The notes: generated by a model from the sequence alone, not told the origin. A stretch of 64,000 nt of DNA from Chloroflexota bacterium (GCA_947472995.1 CANJBO010000004.1:1-64000); one strand, 5' to 3'. Positions 53,369 through 63,370 are shown, counted from the stretch's first letter. Translations and numbers: made by a program.

Positions 53369-54775
53369 ATGCCTGACGACGACCTCGCTTATTTGACGAT
53401 CGCCGAGGCCAGCGCGCGCATCGAGGCGGGCACGTTCACGCCGACCGCGCTCCTCGACGCCACGCTCGCGCGGATCGACGCGCACGACCGGCAGGTGCAC
53501 GCCTACGTGCGGCTGATGCGCGAGTCGGCCGTCGCGGAGGCGGCTGCTGCGACGCAGCGCGCCGCAATGGGACAGCGCCGTGGCCCGCTGGACGGCATCC
53601 CGATCGCGCTGAAGGACCTCTTCGACACCGCGGGCGTGGTCACCGCCGGTGGCACCAGTGCCTACCTCGACCGTGTGCCGGAGCAGGACGCGACGGTGGT
53701 GCGCCGGCTGCGCGAGGCGGGCGCGGTGATCGTCGGCAAGGCGAACACGCACGAGCTGGCGCTGGGCGGGACGACGAACAACGTGCACTTCGGCGCGACG
53801 CACAACCCGTGGCGGCTCACGCACGTGCCGGGGGGATCCTCGGGCGGTTCGGGGGCGGCGGTCGCGGCCGGCGAGGCGCTCGGCGCGCTGGGCACGGACA
53901 CGGGCGGATCGATCCGCATCCCCGCCGCGTTCTGCGGCGTGACGGGGTTCAAGCCCACGTACGGCCTCGTCGGGCGCGGGGGGGTGCTGCCGCTGTCGAT
54001 GACGCTGGACCACGCCGGCCCGCTCGCGCGCAGTGCCGAGGACTGCGCGCTGCTGCTGAACGTCCTCGCCGGCCACGACCCGGCCGACCACGACTCCGTC
54101 GCGCGCCCCGTCGAGGACTACGCTGCGGGCCTGGGCGACGGCATCCGGGGGCTGCGGATCGCGGTCGTCCAGTCGCTCCTCGACGGCTGCGGCGACGAGA
54201 CGCTCGCCGCGTTCGCGCGCGCCATCGCGACGCTGCAGGAGCAGGGCGCCGTGCTGACCACGGTCGAGCCGATGGCGGACATCGAGGGCTGGGAGTACCG
54301 CACGGCGCCGCTGATCGTCACGGAGGGCGCGACCGTGTCCGAGGCGATTCTGCGCGAGCGCCCGGAGGCGATCGGTGAGCCCGTGCGCACGCGCATCCGC
54401 AGCGGCCTCGATGCGAACGTGCACGACTACATCCGCGCGATCGAGTTTCGCAAGGAGCTGGAGGCGCGCTTCGAGCGGGTGCTGGGTGAGGGCGGCGTCG
54501 CGGACGCGATCGTGCTGCCGACGGCGCAGGACACCGCCGAGCCGATCGGCGAGACGGCATGGGACGAGGTCTCGCCGACGGACAAGTTCCGCTACACGCG
54601 GATCTTCAACCACACGCACCAGCCGTCCCTGAGCGTGCCGTGCGGCTTCGATGCGGACGGCCTGCCGATCGGGCTGATGATCTCGACGGCGCGCTGGCGC
54701 GACGCGCTGGCGCTGCGCATCGGCCATGCGTTCCAGCAGGCGACCGACTACCACACGCAGCGCCCGCCCCTGTGA
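53369..54775 (+). CDS. Amidase-signature family hydrolase (GatA-like)
   Basis: The 468-residue product carries the full triad: Lys in GIPIALKDLFDTAG, cis-Ser in VPGGSSGGSGAAVAAGEA and nucleophile Ser in GTDTGGSIRIPAAF. No gatB or gatC is nearby, so it may be either a general amidase or a GatA with partners elsewhere. TATGAT at 53325-53330 and a TGGAG Shine-Dalgarno precede ATG 53369. Its stop overlaps the murB start (GTGA). Confidence 0.88.
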   Translation: MPDDDLAYLTIAEASARIEAGTFTPTALLDATLARIDAHDRQVHAYVRLMRESAVAEAAAATQRAAMGQRRGPLDGIPIALKDLFDTAGVVTAGGTSAYLDRVPEQDATVVRRLREAGAVIVGKANTHELALGGTTNNVHFGATHNPWRLTHVPGGSSGGSGAAVAAGEALGALGTDTGGSIRIPAAFCGVTGFKPTYGLVGRGGVLPLSMTLDHAGPLARSAEDCALLLNVLAGHDPADHDSVARPVEDYAAGLGDGIRGLRIAVVQSLLDGCGDETLAAFARAIATLQEQGAVLTTVEPMADIEGWEYRTAPLIVTEGATVSEAILRERPEAIGEPVRTRIRSGLDANVHDYIRAIEFRKELEARFERVLGEGGVADAIVLPTAQDTAEPIGETAWDEVSPTDKFRYTRIFNHTHQPSLSVPCGFDADGLPIGLMISTARWRDALALRIGHAFQQATDYHTQRPPL

Positions 54776-55692
54776 GCCTCGACCCGCCCGCCGACCTCGG
54801 GCTGCGGCGCGACGTGCTCCTCGCGCGGCACACGTACCTGCGCATCGGCGGGCCGGCCGCCTGGTTCGGCACGCCCGAGGACCTCGACCAGCTCGACCGC
54901 ATCGCGACGTGGGCGCGCGCGCAGGCGCTGCGGCTGCGCGTGATCGGTGGCGGCTCGAACATGCTCGTCGCGGACGAGGGCGTGCCCGACGTCGTGCTGT
55001 CGCTGCGCCGCGTCGCGAACGTGATCGCATTCGACGATGCCGAGGTCAGCGCGGGCGCGGCGATCATGCTGCCGTCGCTGGCGCGCGCCGCGGCGGAGCG
55101 GCAGCTTGGCGGCCTCGAGTTCGCGATCGGCATCCCCGGGAGCATCGGCGGCGCGCTGCAGACGAATGCCGGCATCGGCGACGGACGGTGCATCGGCGAC
55201 CTCGTGCGGAGCGTTCAGGTGCTGCGCGACGGCGCGCGCGTGACGCTGCACGCCGACGTGCCGGGCGACCTCGAGTTCGTGTACCGCGAGACGTCGCTGC
55301 GCGGGTCGGGCGACGTCGTTCTCGGCGCCACGCTGGCGCTGACGCCGCGACCGCGCGAGGAGATCGACGCGGAGATGCGGCGGCTGCTGGAGACGCGGCA
55401 GCGCACGCAGCCGACCGCAGAGCCGAACGCCGGGTCGATCTTCCGCAACCCCGACGGCGACAGCGCCGGACGGCTGATCGAGACGGCCGGCTGCAAGGAC
55501 CTCGCCATCGGTCATGTGCACGTCAGCGCGCTGCACGCGAACTTCATCGTGCACGACGGGCAGGGCACCGCGACGGACTACGCCGCGCTTATGGCGGAGG
55601 TGCAGCGGCGCGTCCTCGCGATGAGCGGGGTACGGCTGCGCCCGGAGATCGAGTGGTGGGGCCCCGGCGATCTGCCCGAGGCCTGGCGCTAG
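54772..55692 (+). CDS. murB: UDP-N-acetylenolpyruvoylglucosamine reductase
   Basis: The 306-residue product has HTYLRIGGPAAWF, LRVIGGGSNMLVADEG (FAD-binding), GLEFAIGIPGSIGGALQTN and NAGSIFRNPDGDSAGRLIE with the catalytic Ser, plus RPEIEWWG with the catalytic Glu. It makes UDP-MurNAc for peptidoglycan. GTG 54772 overlaps the amidase stop, so translation is coupled. No other mur gene is here, which is unusual since murB often sits with murC. Confidence 0.93.
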   Translation: MSLDPPADLGLRRDVLLARHTYLRIGGPAAWFGTPEDLDQLDRIATWARAQALRLRVIGGGSNMLVADEGVPDVVLSLRRVANVIAFDDAEVSAGAAIMLPSLARAAAERQLGGLEFAIGIPGSIGGALQTNAGIGDGRCIGDLVRSVQVLRDGARVTLHADVPGDLEFVYRETSLRGSGDVVLGATLALTPRPREEIDAEMRRLLETRQRTQPTAEPNAGSIFRNPDGDSAGRLIETAGCKDLAIGHVHVSALHANFIVHDGQGTATDYAALMAEVQRRVLAMSGVRLRPEIEWWGPGDLPEAWR

Positions 55693-55934
55693 CGCGCGTC
55701 CAGCATCGTGCGCACGGCGTCGAGGTCTGCGCCACCGGCCATCGTCTCGATGCGCTCGAGGAGGCGGGCACGGTTGGTCTCCCACGCGCCGAGCGAGGAC
55801 ATGCGCGCCGTGCGCTCACCCGACCCGCGGTCATCCTCGTGCGAGAGTCGCGCGATCTCGTGCGTCGCGCGGTCGACGTCCGCGATCAGCGCGCGCAGGG
55901 CCTCGAGGTCGGCGGGGTCGAGGGGCTCAGCCAA
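55689..55934 (-). CDS. Small helical protein, unknown
   Basis: The 81-residue product (MAEPLDPADLEALRALIADV...) is rich in Ala, Arg, Glu and Leu with heptad-like spacing and looks like a helical hairpin. No family recognised. Its start lies inside the 3' end of the LapA-domain gene (8-base overlap) and its stop shares CTAG with the murB stop. Co-translation with the LapA gene supports it. Confidence 0.55.
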   Translation of the reverse strand: MAEPLDPADLEALRALIADVDRATHEIARLSHEDDRGSGERTARMSSLGAWETNRARLLERIETMAGGADLDAVRTMLDAR

Positions 55935-56235
55935 GCAGGCGGAAGCCGTCGTCGTCGCGCATGCTGCGCAGCACCCAGCCGATGACGGCGCCGATGACGA
56001 GCAGCGCGAACACGAGCAGCGCGCGCGACAGCGTGACCGTCCACACGAAGAGGTTGAGGCTCACCGGGTCGGTGTTCTGCAGCGTCAGGACGATCAGCAG
56101 CCCCATCGCCACGACGATGCCGAGGATCCGCAGCAGCCCGCCGACGCGGCTGCGCCGCGCCGGCTCGAGGCGGGGCGCGTCGTGGACCTCGATCGGCGCG
56201 GGTGGGTCGGCAGTCGTGTCGGTGGGCTCGTTCAT
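55927..56235 (-). CDS. LapA-domain (DUF1049) membrane protein
   Basis: The 102-residue product has a polar N-terminus and two membrane helices: LRILGIVVAMGLLIVLTLQN, then TLSRALLVFALLVIGAVIGW. LQNTDPVSLNLFVW between them is the LapA-domain signature. In enterobacteria LapA helps regulate LpxC; here, with no evident LPS pathway, the role is unknown. TACGAT (minus strand, 56242-56247) lies six bases before ATG 56235, a leaderless start. Confidence 0.82.
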   Translation of the reverse strand: MNEPTDTTADPPAPIEVHDAPRLEPARRSRVGGLLRILGIVVAMGLLIVLTLQNTDPVSLNLFVWTVTLSRALLVFALLVIGAVIGWVLRSMRDDDGFRLLG

Positions 56236-56348
56236 GCACGCATCGTACTCCGCACGGCCGAGCGGCGAGGGTGTCCGGAGTGACGTGGCGACCATTGTGA
56301 TTCGTCCGATATGAACAGCGAGGTTGGTAAACCTGTGCGTAATGTCGG

Positions 56349-56376
56349 TTGCGTGGCGAGCGCGGCTGACTATGCT
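56349..56376 (+). promoter_or_regulatory. Promoter of the D-Ala-D-Ala carboxypeptidase gene
   Basis: TTGCGT (56349-56354), 16 bases, TATGCT (56371-56376). A leader of about 30 bases with a gagaggcgag Shine-Dalgarno precedes ATG 56412. Confidence 0.6.
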
Positions 56377-56411
56377 GGATGAAGCGGGGTGAGAGGCGAG
56401 AACGCGCGTCC

Positions 56412-57902
56412 ATGATGCATCGATTCCGCTCGCTCGCCCTCGTCGCCATGGTGCTGCTGCTCGCGATCTCCGCCGGCGCGGCGCTGCCCGCCCGATCCGC
56501 CGAGGCGGCCGACCCCTTCACCCCCGGTTCCACCGTCGTCGTCCGCGCGCAGGGTGACTGCCTGCGCGTGCGCGAGACGCCGGGCCTCTCCGGGCGGCAG
56601 CTGACCTGCCTCGCGGAGGGCACCGCCGTCGTCGTGCTGCCCTCGGTCGTCATGGCGGACGGCGTGCGCTGGCAGTACGTGAACACCGGCGCGGTGAGCG
56701 GGTACGTCTCCGACCAGTACCTCGCGCCGTACACGGCGCCGTCCACGCCGCCCCCGGCTGCGACCCCGCCGCCGGTCGCCGCGCCCTCGTGCTCCGCGAT
56801 GAAGCCGACCTCGTACCGGCCGGGGCTCACGGGCTTCGTGCCCTCGGGCGGCGGTACCGGCATGGTCGTGTGGGGCGGCGGGACGCTGGCCGGCGTCGAG
56901 CTCGACGCGGCCACGCGCGGCTGCACGCCGAAGGCGGTGTGGACCAGTCGCGCCGACGGCGAGCTGGTGGGCTACCTCTACGGCGCGCCCGACTTCGTCA
57001 ACGTCACGTGGCACAACGCGTTCCCCGACGGCTGGCTATCCGGCGGCCGCGTGCTGCTGATCGTCTGCGATGACCCGTCGAACGGCCTTGTCAGCGCGGC
57101 GTCGGTGAAGACGCCGGGGGGCCTGGCGCCCACGGCCGCGCCCCCGACGGTGGTCGCCGGCGCGAAGCCGGCGCCGGCCGTCAGCGCCGCCGCCGTGGCG
57201 ATCGTCGACGAGGCGTCCGGCGCGCTGCTGTACCAGAAGAACGGGAACAAGAAGCTCGGCCCGGCGAGCCTCACGAAGATCGCCACGGCGATCATCGCGA
57301 TCGAGGGCATGGAACCCGCGGCCGTCATCAACTCGGACGTGGACAGCCGCACGATGATCACGAGCAGCGTCATGGGGCTACTGCCCGGCGACTGCTTCGT
57401 CGCGAACGACCTGCTGTATGGGCTCATGCTGCCGTCGGGCAACGACGTCGCGCTCGCGATCGCGCGATACGAGGCGGGCTCCGACGCGGCGTTCGTGAAC
57501 GAGATGAACACGCTGGTGAAGCGCCTCGGCCTGAACGACACGTCGTTCGTCGACCCGCACGGGCTGATCGAGCCGGGCAACATGTCGTCGGCGTACGACA
57601 TCGCGATGCTGTCGCGCTACGGGATGTCGCTCTCGCGCTTCCGCACCGTCGTGAAGGCGACCTCGTACACCGCGCGCGGCGGGCGCACGCTGACGATGTA
57701 CAACACGAACTCGCTGCTCACGACCTACTCGAGCGCCGACGGCGTGAAGACCGGCTTCAACGACGACGCCGGGCGCACGCTTTCCGTCTCCGCGACGAAG
57801 AACGGCCACCGCATCTACGTGGTGCTGCTGAACGCCCCGAACCGCGAGGTGGACGGGACGGCGCTGCTCGACTGGGCGTTCGCCAACCACAAGTGGCCGT
57901 AG
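56412..57902 (+). CDS. D-alanyl-D-alanine carboxypeptidase (S11) with SH3b and an extra unrecognised domain
   Basis: The 496-residue product has a signal peptide (1-33), an SH3b-like domain (about 38-107: DCLRVRETPGLSGRQLTCL, WQYVNTGAVSGYVSDQYL), a Pro-rich linker, an unknown domain (about 135-220) and an S11 peptidase. Active-site motifs are SLTK (Ser286-Lys289), PSGN (SxN) and VKTGF (KTG). It trims pentapeptide stems of peptidoglycan outside the membrane. The unknown domain (GMVVWGGGTLAG, then DFVNVTWHNAFPDGWLSGG) resembles the C-terminal domain of the secreted protein at 48.3 kb. The ATG doublet at 56412/56415 leaves one residue of doubt. Confidence 0.9.
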   Translation: MMHRFRSLALVAMVLLLAISAGAALPARSAEAADPFTPGSTVVVRAQGDCLRVRETPGLSGRQLTCLAEGTAVVVLPSVVMADGVRWQYVNTGAVSGYVSDQYLAPYTAPSTPPPAATPPPVAAPSCSAMKPTSYRPGLTGFVPSGGGTGMVVWGGGTLAGVELDAATRGCTPKAVWTSRADGELVGYLYGAPDFVNVTWHNAFPDGWLSGGRVLLIVCDDPSNGLVSAASVKTPGGLAPTAAPPTVVAGAKPAPAVSAAAVAIVDEASGALLYQKNGNKKLGPASLTKIATAIIAIEGMEPAAVINSDVDSRTMITSSVMGLLPGDCFVANDLLYGLMLPSGNDVALAIARYEAGSDAAFVNEMNTLVKRLGLNDTSFVDPHGLIEPGNMSSAYDIAMLSRYGMSLSRFRTVVKATSYTARGGRTLTMYNTNSLLTTYSSADGVKTGFNDDAGRTLSVSATKNGHRIYVVLLNAPNREVDGTALLDWAFANHKWP

Positions 57903-57942
57903 TCAGCGCCACCGGGACGTCGAGGCGCCAGTCCCCGAAGCG

Positions 57943-58461
57943 CTAGCCCTCGAACTGCTGGCGGACGTTCGCGTCCTTCTCCTCCACCAGCGACACCAGC
58001 GCCCGTTGTGCCTCGGCGAGCCGGGCGCGGAGCGCGTCATCCGAGGTGCCGAGGATGCGCGCGGCCAGCAGGCCGGCGTTGCGCGCGTTGCCGACGCCGA
58101 CGGTCGCGACGGGGATGCCGGCCGGCATCTGCACGATCGACAGCATGGAGTCGAGGCCGTCGAGGTACTGGAGCGGCACCGGCACGCCGATCACCGGCAG
58201 CGTCGTCACCGAGGCGAGCATGCCGGGCAGGTGCGCCGCGCCCCCCGCGCCCGCGATGATCACGCGCAGCCCGCGCGCCTCGGCGGTCTTGCCGTACTCG
58301 ATCATCGCCTCCGGCGTGCGGTGCGCGGAGACGACGCGCACCTCGAACGGGATGCCGAGCTCCGTCAACGTGTCGGCCGCGGCGCGCATGACGCCGAGGT
58401 CGGAGTCGCTGCCCATCGCGATGCCGACGAGTGGCCCGCTTCCCGCAGTCGAGTCGGTCAT
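57943..58461 (-). CDS. purE: N5-carboxyaminoimidazole ribonucleotide mutase
   Basis: The 172-residue product has [30 protein letters not shown] and [17 protein letters not shown], the class I PurE signature. It rearranges N5-CAIR to CAIR in purine synthesis. Its ATG overlaps the purK stop by four bases (ATGA), so the two are co-translated in the order purK-purE. Confidence 0.95.
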   Translation of the reverse strand: MTDSTAGSGPLVGIAMGSDSDLGVMRAAADTLTELGIPFEVRVVSAHRTPEAMIEYGKTAEARGLRVIIAGAGGAAHLPGMLASVTTLPVIGVPVPLQYLDGLDSMLSIVQMPAGIPVATVGVGNARNAGLLAARILGTSDDALRARLAEAQRALVSLVEEKDANVRQQFEG

Positions 58462-59627
58462 GGTGTCCTCCCGGTGAGCCGCGCGGCGGCCTGTGCCGCG
58501 CGTGCCCGCGTCTCGTCGAGGGTATCGCCCAGCGCGTTGACGTGGCCGATCTTGCGGCCGGGCCGCACGTCCTTGCCGTACAGGTGCGGATGCACGCCCG
58601 GTGCGCCTGCCAGCAGCGCATGCCGCATCCTGGGCGCGAGGCTCGCGTGGTCCTCGCCCAACAGGTTCGCCATGACGACGACCGGCGCGAGCAGGTCCGT
58701 GCTGCCGAGCGGCCAATCGAGGACGGCGCGCAGGTGGTTCGCGAACTGCGAGGTCGCGCAACCGTCGATGGTGAAGTGGCCGGAGTTGTGAGGCCTCGTC
58801 GCGACCTCGTTGATGAGCAGCTCGTCGCCGACGAGGAACAGCTCCGTCGCGATGATCCCCACCGCGCCGGTGAGCGCCGCGATCTGCTCGCCGAGGTCAC
58901 GCGCGCGGGCGGCGATCTCGGGCGCGATCGGCGCGGGCGCGATCACCTCGTGGCAGATGCCGTCACGCTGCACGGTCTCGACGGCGGGGTACGTCACGAA
59001 CTCGCCACCCGGCCGCCGCGCGACGAGCACCGCGATCTCGTGGTCGATGCGGACCCACTGCTCCAGCATCAACGCGACGTTGCTGTCCGCGACCGAGGCG
59101 AACAGCGCGCGCGCCTCGTCGAGGTCGTGGAGCACCCAGACGCCGCGCCCGTCGTAGCCGCCCGTCTGGGACTTCGCCACGACCGGCCAGCCGTGGCGGG
59201 CGGTGAAGGCCTCGACGGCGTCGAGGGTGGGGGCATCGACGAAGTCGGGCACCGGCAGGCCGGCGCGCTGGAAGGCGGAGCGCTGGTACAGCTTGTCCTT
59301 CGCGTAGCGCAGCGTCGTCGCGCCGGGCCGCACCACGCCGCCGGCCTCCTCGATCGCGACCAGCGCGTCGAGGTCCACGAGCTCGTGGTCCAGCGTCACG
59401 ACGTCGCACCTCGACGCGAAGTCGCGGAGCGCGGCAGCATCGTCCGGTGAGCCGAGGTCGACGTTCGGAGTGATGAGCGCGGCGGATTCGGTGGCGTGTT
59501 CGGCGAGCACGCGGACGCCGATGCCGAGCGGGATCGCGGCCTGGATCATCATCCGCGCGAGCTGCCCTGCGCCGATGATCCCCACGACGGGGAAGCGATC
59601 TGTCGCTGGGGTGGTGGAGGAGGTCAC
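58458..59627 (-). CDS. purK: N5-carboxyaminoimidazole ribonucleotide synthase
   Basis: The 389-residue product is an ATP-grasp enzyme: [38 protein letters not shown] and [18 protein letters not shown] with SQFANHLRA. It carboxylates AIR using bicarbonate and ATP. GTG 59627 is the start. The beta-carbonic anhydrase at 47.5 kb may supply bicarbonate, but the genes are not linked. Confidence 0.95.
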   Translation of the reverse strand: MTSSTTPATDRFPVVGIIGAGQLARMMIQAAIPLGIGVRVLAEHATESAALITPNVDLGSPDDAAALRDFASRCDVVTLDHELVDLDALVAIEEAGGVVRPGATTLRYAKDKLYQRSAFQRAGLPVPDFVDAPTLDAVEAFTARHGWPVVAKSQTGGYDGRGVWVLHDLDEARALFASVADSNVALMLEQWVRIDHEIAVLVARRPGGEFVTYPAVETVQRDGICHEVIAPAPIAPEIAARARDLGEQIAALTGAVGIIATELFLVGDELLINEVATRPHNSGHFTIDGCATSQFANHLRAVLDWPLGSTDLLAPVVVMANLLGEDHASLAPRMRHALLAGAPGVHPHLYGKDVRPGRKIGHVNALGDTLDETRARAAQAAARLTGRTP

Positions 59628-59706
59628 GCGTCGTCCTCGCTGCGGTGCCGCTGAGCGATCACCTTACGCGACCGCTCGCGTGTGCGCAGCGCGAGCGCCC
59701 TCGACG

Positions 59707-61065
59707 CTACGTGAGGCGCAACAGCGCGATCGCCTCGCCGAGGATCGAGCGGCGCAGCTCGCCGAGGTCCTGGCTCTCGTCCGGGCCGTGGATGCGGCTG
59801 GTCGGCTCGCCGACGCCAGTGACCAACACGGCGGCCTGCGGGAACCGCGCCGCGAGCAGCGAGATCAGCGGGATCGTGCCGCCCACGCCGATCTCCGCCG
59901 GGGTGGTCCCCCACGCCTCGCGCATCCCGGCCGCGAAGGCATCGAACGCCGCGCCGCGCTCCTGCAGCGCGAACCCCGGCGCGCTGGAGCCGCGCGTCAC
60001 CGTGACCTGCGCCCCCCACGGCACGGCCGCCTCGAGGTGCGCGACCAGCGCGTCGAGGGCGCTCGCGTCGTCCTGCCCGGGCGGTACGCGCAGCGACACC
60101 TTCGCGCGCGCCACGGGGATCAGCTGGTTGATCGCCTCGGACACCGGCGGCGCGTCGATGGCGAGGATCGAGATCGCGGGACGCGCCCACAGCCGCGCGG
60201 CGATCGGCCCGCTGCCGACGAGCGCGACGCCCTCGAGGACGCCGGCGCTGGAGCGCAGCTCTGCCTCGTCCACCTCGACGGCCGGGTCGGGCGCGTGCAC
60301 GAGGCCGCGGACTGCCACCGTGCCGGCGTCGTCGTGCAGCGTCGCCAGCGTGCGCACGAGCGCGCTCAGCGCGTCGGGGAGCGCGCCGCCGAACTGGCCG
60401 CTGTGCACGCCATGCTCCAGCGTGCGCACCTCGATGACGCAGTCCACGAGGCCGCGCAGCGTTGTCGTGAGCGCGGGTGTGCCGACGTTCCAGTGCTCCG
60501 AGTCCGCGATCACGATCATGTCCGCCGCGAGCAGGTCGCCGTGGCGCGCCAGCAGGTCGAGGATGTGCGGCGAGCCCAGCTCCTCCTCGCCCTCGACGAT
60601 CACCTTCACGCCGACCGGGAACGCGCCCGGCCCGCGCAGCGCCGCGAGCGCCCGCAGGGCGCCGAGGTGGATCGCGATGCCGGCCTTGTCGTCGGAGGCG
60701 CCGCGCCCGTAGAGGCGCCCGTCGCGCTCCATCGGCTCGAACGGCGCGACGCTCCACAGCGCGGGATCGCCGGGGGGCTGCACGTCGTAGTGCGCGTACA
60801 GCAGCACGGTCGGCGCTCCGGGCGGCGCGGGTGCGGTCGCGAGGATCGCGGGCGGGCCGCCCTCGACCTCCAGTCGCTGCACGTCGAGGCCCTCCGCCGC
60901 GAGCAGCGCCTCGACGCGGGCGGCGCACGCCTGCATGCCCTCGGTCGCCGGCCCCTCCGCGCTCACGGAGCGCAGCCGCACGAGACCCTCGAGGTCCGTG
61001 CGTACGCCGGCGAACAGCCGGTCGACGTGCTCGCTCAGCCCCGTGGTGTCGGTTGCCTCGGCCAT
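59707..61065 (-). CDS. M20-family dipeptidase/deacylase-type metallopeptidase
   Basis: The 452-residue product has [17 protein letters not shown] (zinc His/Asp), [18 protein letters not shown] (bridging Asp), [13 protein letters not shown] (catalytic and zinc Glu) and a lid domain from about residue 200 to 330, then [13 protein letters not shown] with the last zinc His. M20 dipeptidases of this type hydrolyse dipeptides or N-acyl amino acids. ATG 61065 follows GAGGGAG; ATG 61098 is a weaker in-frame choice. TAGAAT on the minus strand near 61111-61116 is a likely -10. Confidence 0.9.
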   Translation of the reverse strand: MAEATDTTGLSEHVDRLFAGVRTDLEGLVRLRSVSAEGPATEGMQACAARVEALLAAEGLDVQRLEVEGGPPAILATAPAPPGAPTVLLYAHYDVQPPGDPALWSVAPFEPMERDGRLYGRGASDDKAGIAIHLGALRALAALRGPGAFPVGVKVIVEGEEELGSPHILDLLARHGDLLAADMIVIADSEHWNVGTPALTTTLRGLVDCVIEVRTLEHGVHSGQFGGALPDALSALVRTLATLHDDAGTVAVRGLVHAPDPAVEVDEAELRSSAGVLEGVALVGSGPIAARLWARPAISILAIDAPPVSEAINQLIPVARAKVSLRVPPGQDDASALDALVAHLEAAVPWGAQVTVTRGSSAPGFALQERGAAFDAFAAGMREAWGTTPAEIGVGGTIPLISLLAARFPQAAVLVTGVGEPTSRIHGPDESQDLGELRRSILGEAIALLRLT

Positions 61066-61284
61066 CGGTGGGCGCTCCCTCGACTGCTCGTCGTGCATCG
61101 GTACGCGGGCATTCTATCGGCGCGCGGGCGAGCACAGCTGCGCAACGCGAGGGCGTCCATTACGCACGTCGTGCTGCGATGCAACCGCGAGGTCGCTGCA
61201 ACCGTCGCTCGCTCGTCGGCACGCGAGCGCCACGGACGCGCCGGTAGCGTCTGGGTGCCCACTGTTCACATCGAGGTATGCACC

Positions 61285-62865
61285 GTGCAACGACATCGCC
61301 GTCCTGCGTCGCCCCGTCCCGTCCCGATCGCGCGCGAGCTGCGCGAGCGCATGCACCAGCGTGGCGAGGCGTTCGTGGACGAGCGCGTGATCGAGCGCAT
61401 CTGGGAGCGCGACCACTCGCTGTGGCGACCGGAGCCGACGGAGGTCGCGGACCGCCTCGGCTGGCTCGAGGTCGACCGCGAGATGTCGGCCGCGATCGGC
61501 GACCTCGAGCAGTTCGCCGCGGCAGCGCGCGCCGACGGCTACACGACCGCTGTCGTGCTGGGCATGGGCGGCAGCAGCCTCGCGCCACGCGTGCTGGCGG
61601 AGGCGTTCGCGCGGGAGACGCGGGGCCTCGAGGTGCTCGTGCTCGACTCGACGGTGCCCGCGGCGATCCGCGCCGTCGAGGCGCGCGCGCCACGTGGCCG
61701 CACGCTGTTCATCGCGTCGAGCAAGTCCGGCACGACGCTGGAGACCGCGACGCTCCTCGACTACTTCTGGCTGCGCGAGCCGGACGGCCGCCACTTCGTC
61801 GCGATCACCGACGCCGCGTCGCCGCTGGAGGACCTCGCCCGCGAGCGCGAGTTCCGGCGCGTCTTCCTGAACCGCGCGGATATCGGCGGGCGCTTCTCCG
61901 CGCTCTCCTACGTCGGCCTCGTCCCGGCGGCGCTGCTCGGCATCGACCTCGCGCGACTCCTCGACGGCGCGCGCCGCATGCGCGAGGCGTGCGAGGCGAC
62001 GGCGAACCCGCTGGCGAACCCCGGCGCGCAGCTCGGCATCCTGATCGCGGAGGCGGCGCTGCTCGACCGCGACGCGCTCACGCTGCGCGTTGCCCCGGCG
62101 ATCGGCGTCTTCGGCGCGTGGCTAGAGCAGTTGATCGCGGAGTCCACCGGCAAGGACGGGCGCGGCATCCTCCCCGTCTGCGACGAGCCCCTCGGCGCGC
62201 CGGAGGTCTACGACGACTCGCGCTTCTTCATGGCGATCGGCGCCGCCGATGGCGAGGGCACGCTGCAGGCGCTGACCGACCACGGGCGGCTCCCGGTCGC
62301 CTCGTACTCGCCGGGGGACACCTACGGGATCGGCGGCGAGTTCTTCCGCTGGGAGTTCGCCGCCGCCGTCGCCGGGCGCATCCTGGGCATCAACCCCTTC
62401 GATCAGCCCGACGTCGAGGCGACCAAGCGCGAGACCGCGCGCCTGCTGGCCGACGGCGCGCCCGCGCGCGACACGCCGTGCGTCCACGACGTCATCGAGG
62501 ACGTCGACGCGCACGAGTACCTCGCGATCCACGCGTACCTGCCGCGATCGCGCGACAATGACCGTCGCCTGCGCACCGTGCGCGCGCGCCTGCGCAACCG
62601 CTTCCGTGTGCCGACGACCGTCGAGTATGGCCCGTCGCTGCTGCACTCGACGGGGCAGTACCACAAGGGCGGGCGCCGCCGCGGCGCCTTCGTGCAGGTG
62701 GTCGAGGATGCGACGCGCGATCACGCGCTGGCGATCCCGGGACGCGCGTACGACTTCGCCGAGCTCGCCCGCGCGCAGGCCGAGGGCGACCGCGTGGCGC
62801 TCGATGATCGTGGGCGCATCGTGGCGCGCGCGACACTGGCCGACCTCGAGGCGATCGGGGCGTAG
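61285..62865 (+). CDS. pgi: Glucose-6-phosphate isomerase (tal/pgi-fusion type Pgi domain)
   Basis: The 526-residue product has VVLGMGGSSLAPRVLAEAF, IASSKSGTTLETATLLDYF (phosphate-binding SSKSGTT), YVGLVPAALLGIDLARLL and a C-terminal HSTGQYHKGG with the catalytic Lys region. The text is closer to the isomerase half of bifunctional Tal-Pgi than to E. coli Pgi, but there is no transaldolase part; it begins at GTG 61285 after a GAGG. It interconverts glucose-6-P and fructose-6-P. Confidence 0.9.
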   Translation: MQRHRRPASPRPVPIARELRERMHQRGEAFVDERVIERIWERDHSLWRPEPTEVADRLGWLEVDREMSAAIGDLEQFAAAARADGYTTAVVLGMGGSSLAPRVLAEAFARETRGLEVLVLDSTVPAAIRAVEARAPRGRTLFIASSKSGTTLETATLLDYFWLREPDGRHFVAITDAASPLEDLAREREFRRVFLNRADIGGRFSALSYVGLVPAALLGIDLARLLDGARRMREACEATANPLANPGAQLGILIAEAALLDRDALTLRVAPAIGVFGAWLEQLIAESTGKDGRGILPVCDEPLGAPEVYDDSRFFMAIGAADGEGTLQALTDHGRLPVASYSPGDTYGIGGEFFRWEFAAAVAGRILGINPFDQPDVEATKRETARLLADGAPARDTPCVHDVIEDVDAHEYLAIHAYLPRSRDNDRRLRTVRARLRNRFRVPTTVEYGPSLLHSTGQYHKGGRRRGAFVQVVEDATRDHALAIPGRAYDFAELARAQAEGDRVALDDRGRIVARATLADLEAIGA

Positions 62866-63208
62866 CGAGCGGGTAGCGCGATCTGTACGGGGCGTGGGCA
62901 AGACGACGTCCCGCGAGCCTCGGTGGCCGTTCGGCTCCGGGCTCGGCGGGACGTCGCCGGAACTGGGATGGCGGTCCTCTGCGGCCGCATCTCCACGATC
63001 GCTGCGGCGGCATCGCGGGCGAATGAACGGGCTGCGCTGCGCCGTGCCAGACGGCTCCTGATCACGAAACACCGAGGTTCGCGCCATTTCGCGATCGTGC
63101 GGCACGTGCAATGCGCTCGTGCGCCTCGTTGCGGCCGTGCAAGCGTGCGCTCCGTACGCTCCGGGCAGACGGACGAGGCGGCAGGGCTGCCGCTACGAGG
63201 AGCGACGT
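62866..63208. other. 343-bp region downstream of pgi without an evident gene
   Basis: It begins with the strong hairpin at 62904-62956. The remainder holds a short palindrome CGGCAG-gg-CTGCCG (63178-63191) just before the Shine-Dalgarno of the next small ORF. Open frames here look like noise in codon use. Confidence 0.3.
62904..62956 (+). ncRNA. Large stem-loop downstream of pgi
   Basis: CGACGTCCCGC (62904-62914) pairs perfectly with GCGGGACGTCG (62946-62956); the stem continues GAGC/GCTC (62915-62918 with 62941-62944, one bulged G). The 22-base apical part has short CGG/CCG pairing. No T-run follows, so it is not a standard terminator. It could protect the pgi mRNA 3' end or be a structured RNA. 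Confidence 0.4.
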
Positions 63209-63370
63209 ATGAGGCGCACAGGCATCCGCTGTTCCGGCACCCCCATCGTGAGCGCGGCGTGCCCGCGTGTCGGCCGGGTCGCCCCCACGCATGGTCGCGA
63301 GCCGCACCTGCACCGCCGGCTGCCCCGGATCGTGGTGCGCAGCTACCCCGAGGGCGGCCCGATCGAGTAG
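63209..63370 (+). CDS. Small basic Cys-containing protein, unknown
   Basis: The 53-residue product MRRTGIRCSGTPIVSAACPR... is rich in Arg, Pro and His, with two Cys, and ends RIVVRSYPEGGPIE. It has a very good Shine-Dalgarno (gaggag, seven bases before ATG 63209). No family recognised. The strong ribosome site argues for translation; high Arg content may only reflect GC-rich DNA. Confidence 0.4.
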   Translation: MRRTGIRCSGTPIVSAACPRVGRVAPTHGREPHLHRRLPRIVVRSYPEGGPIE

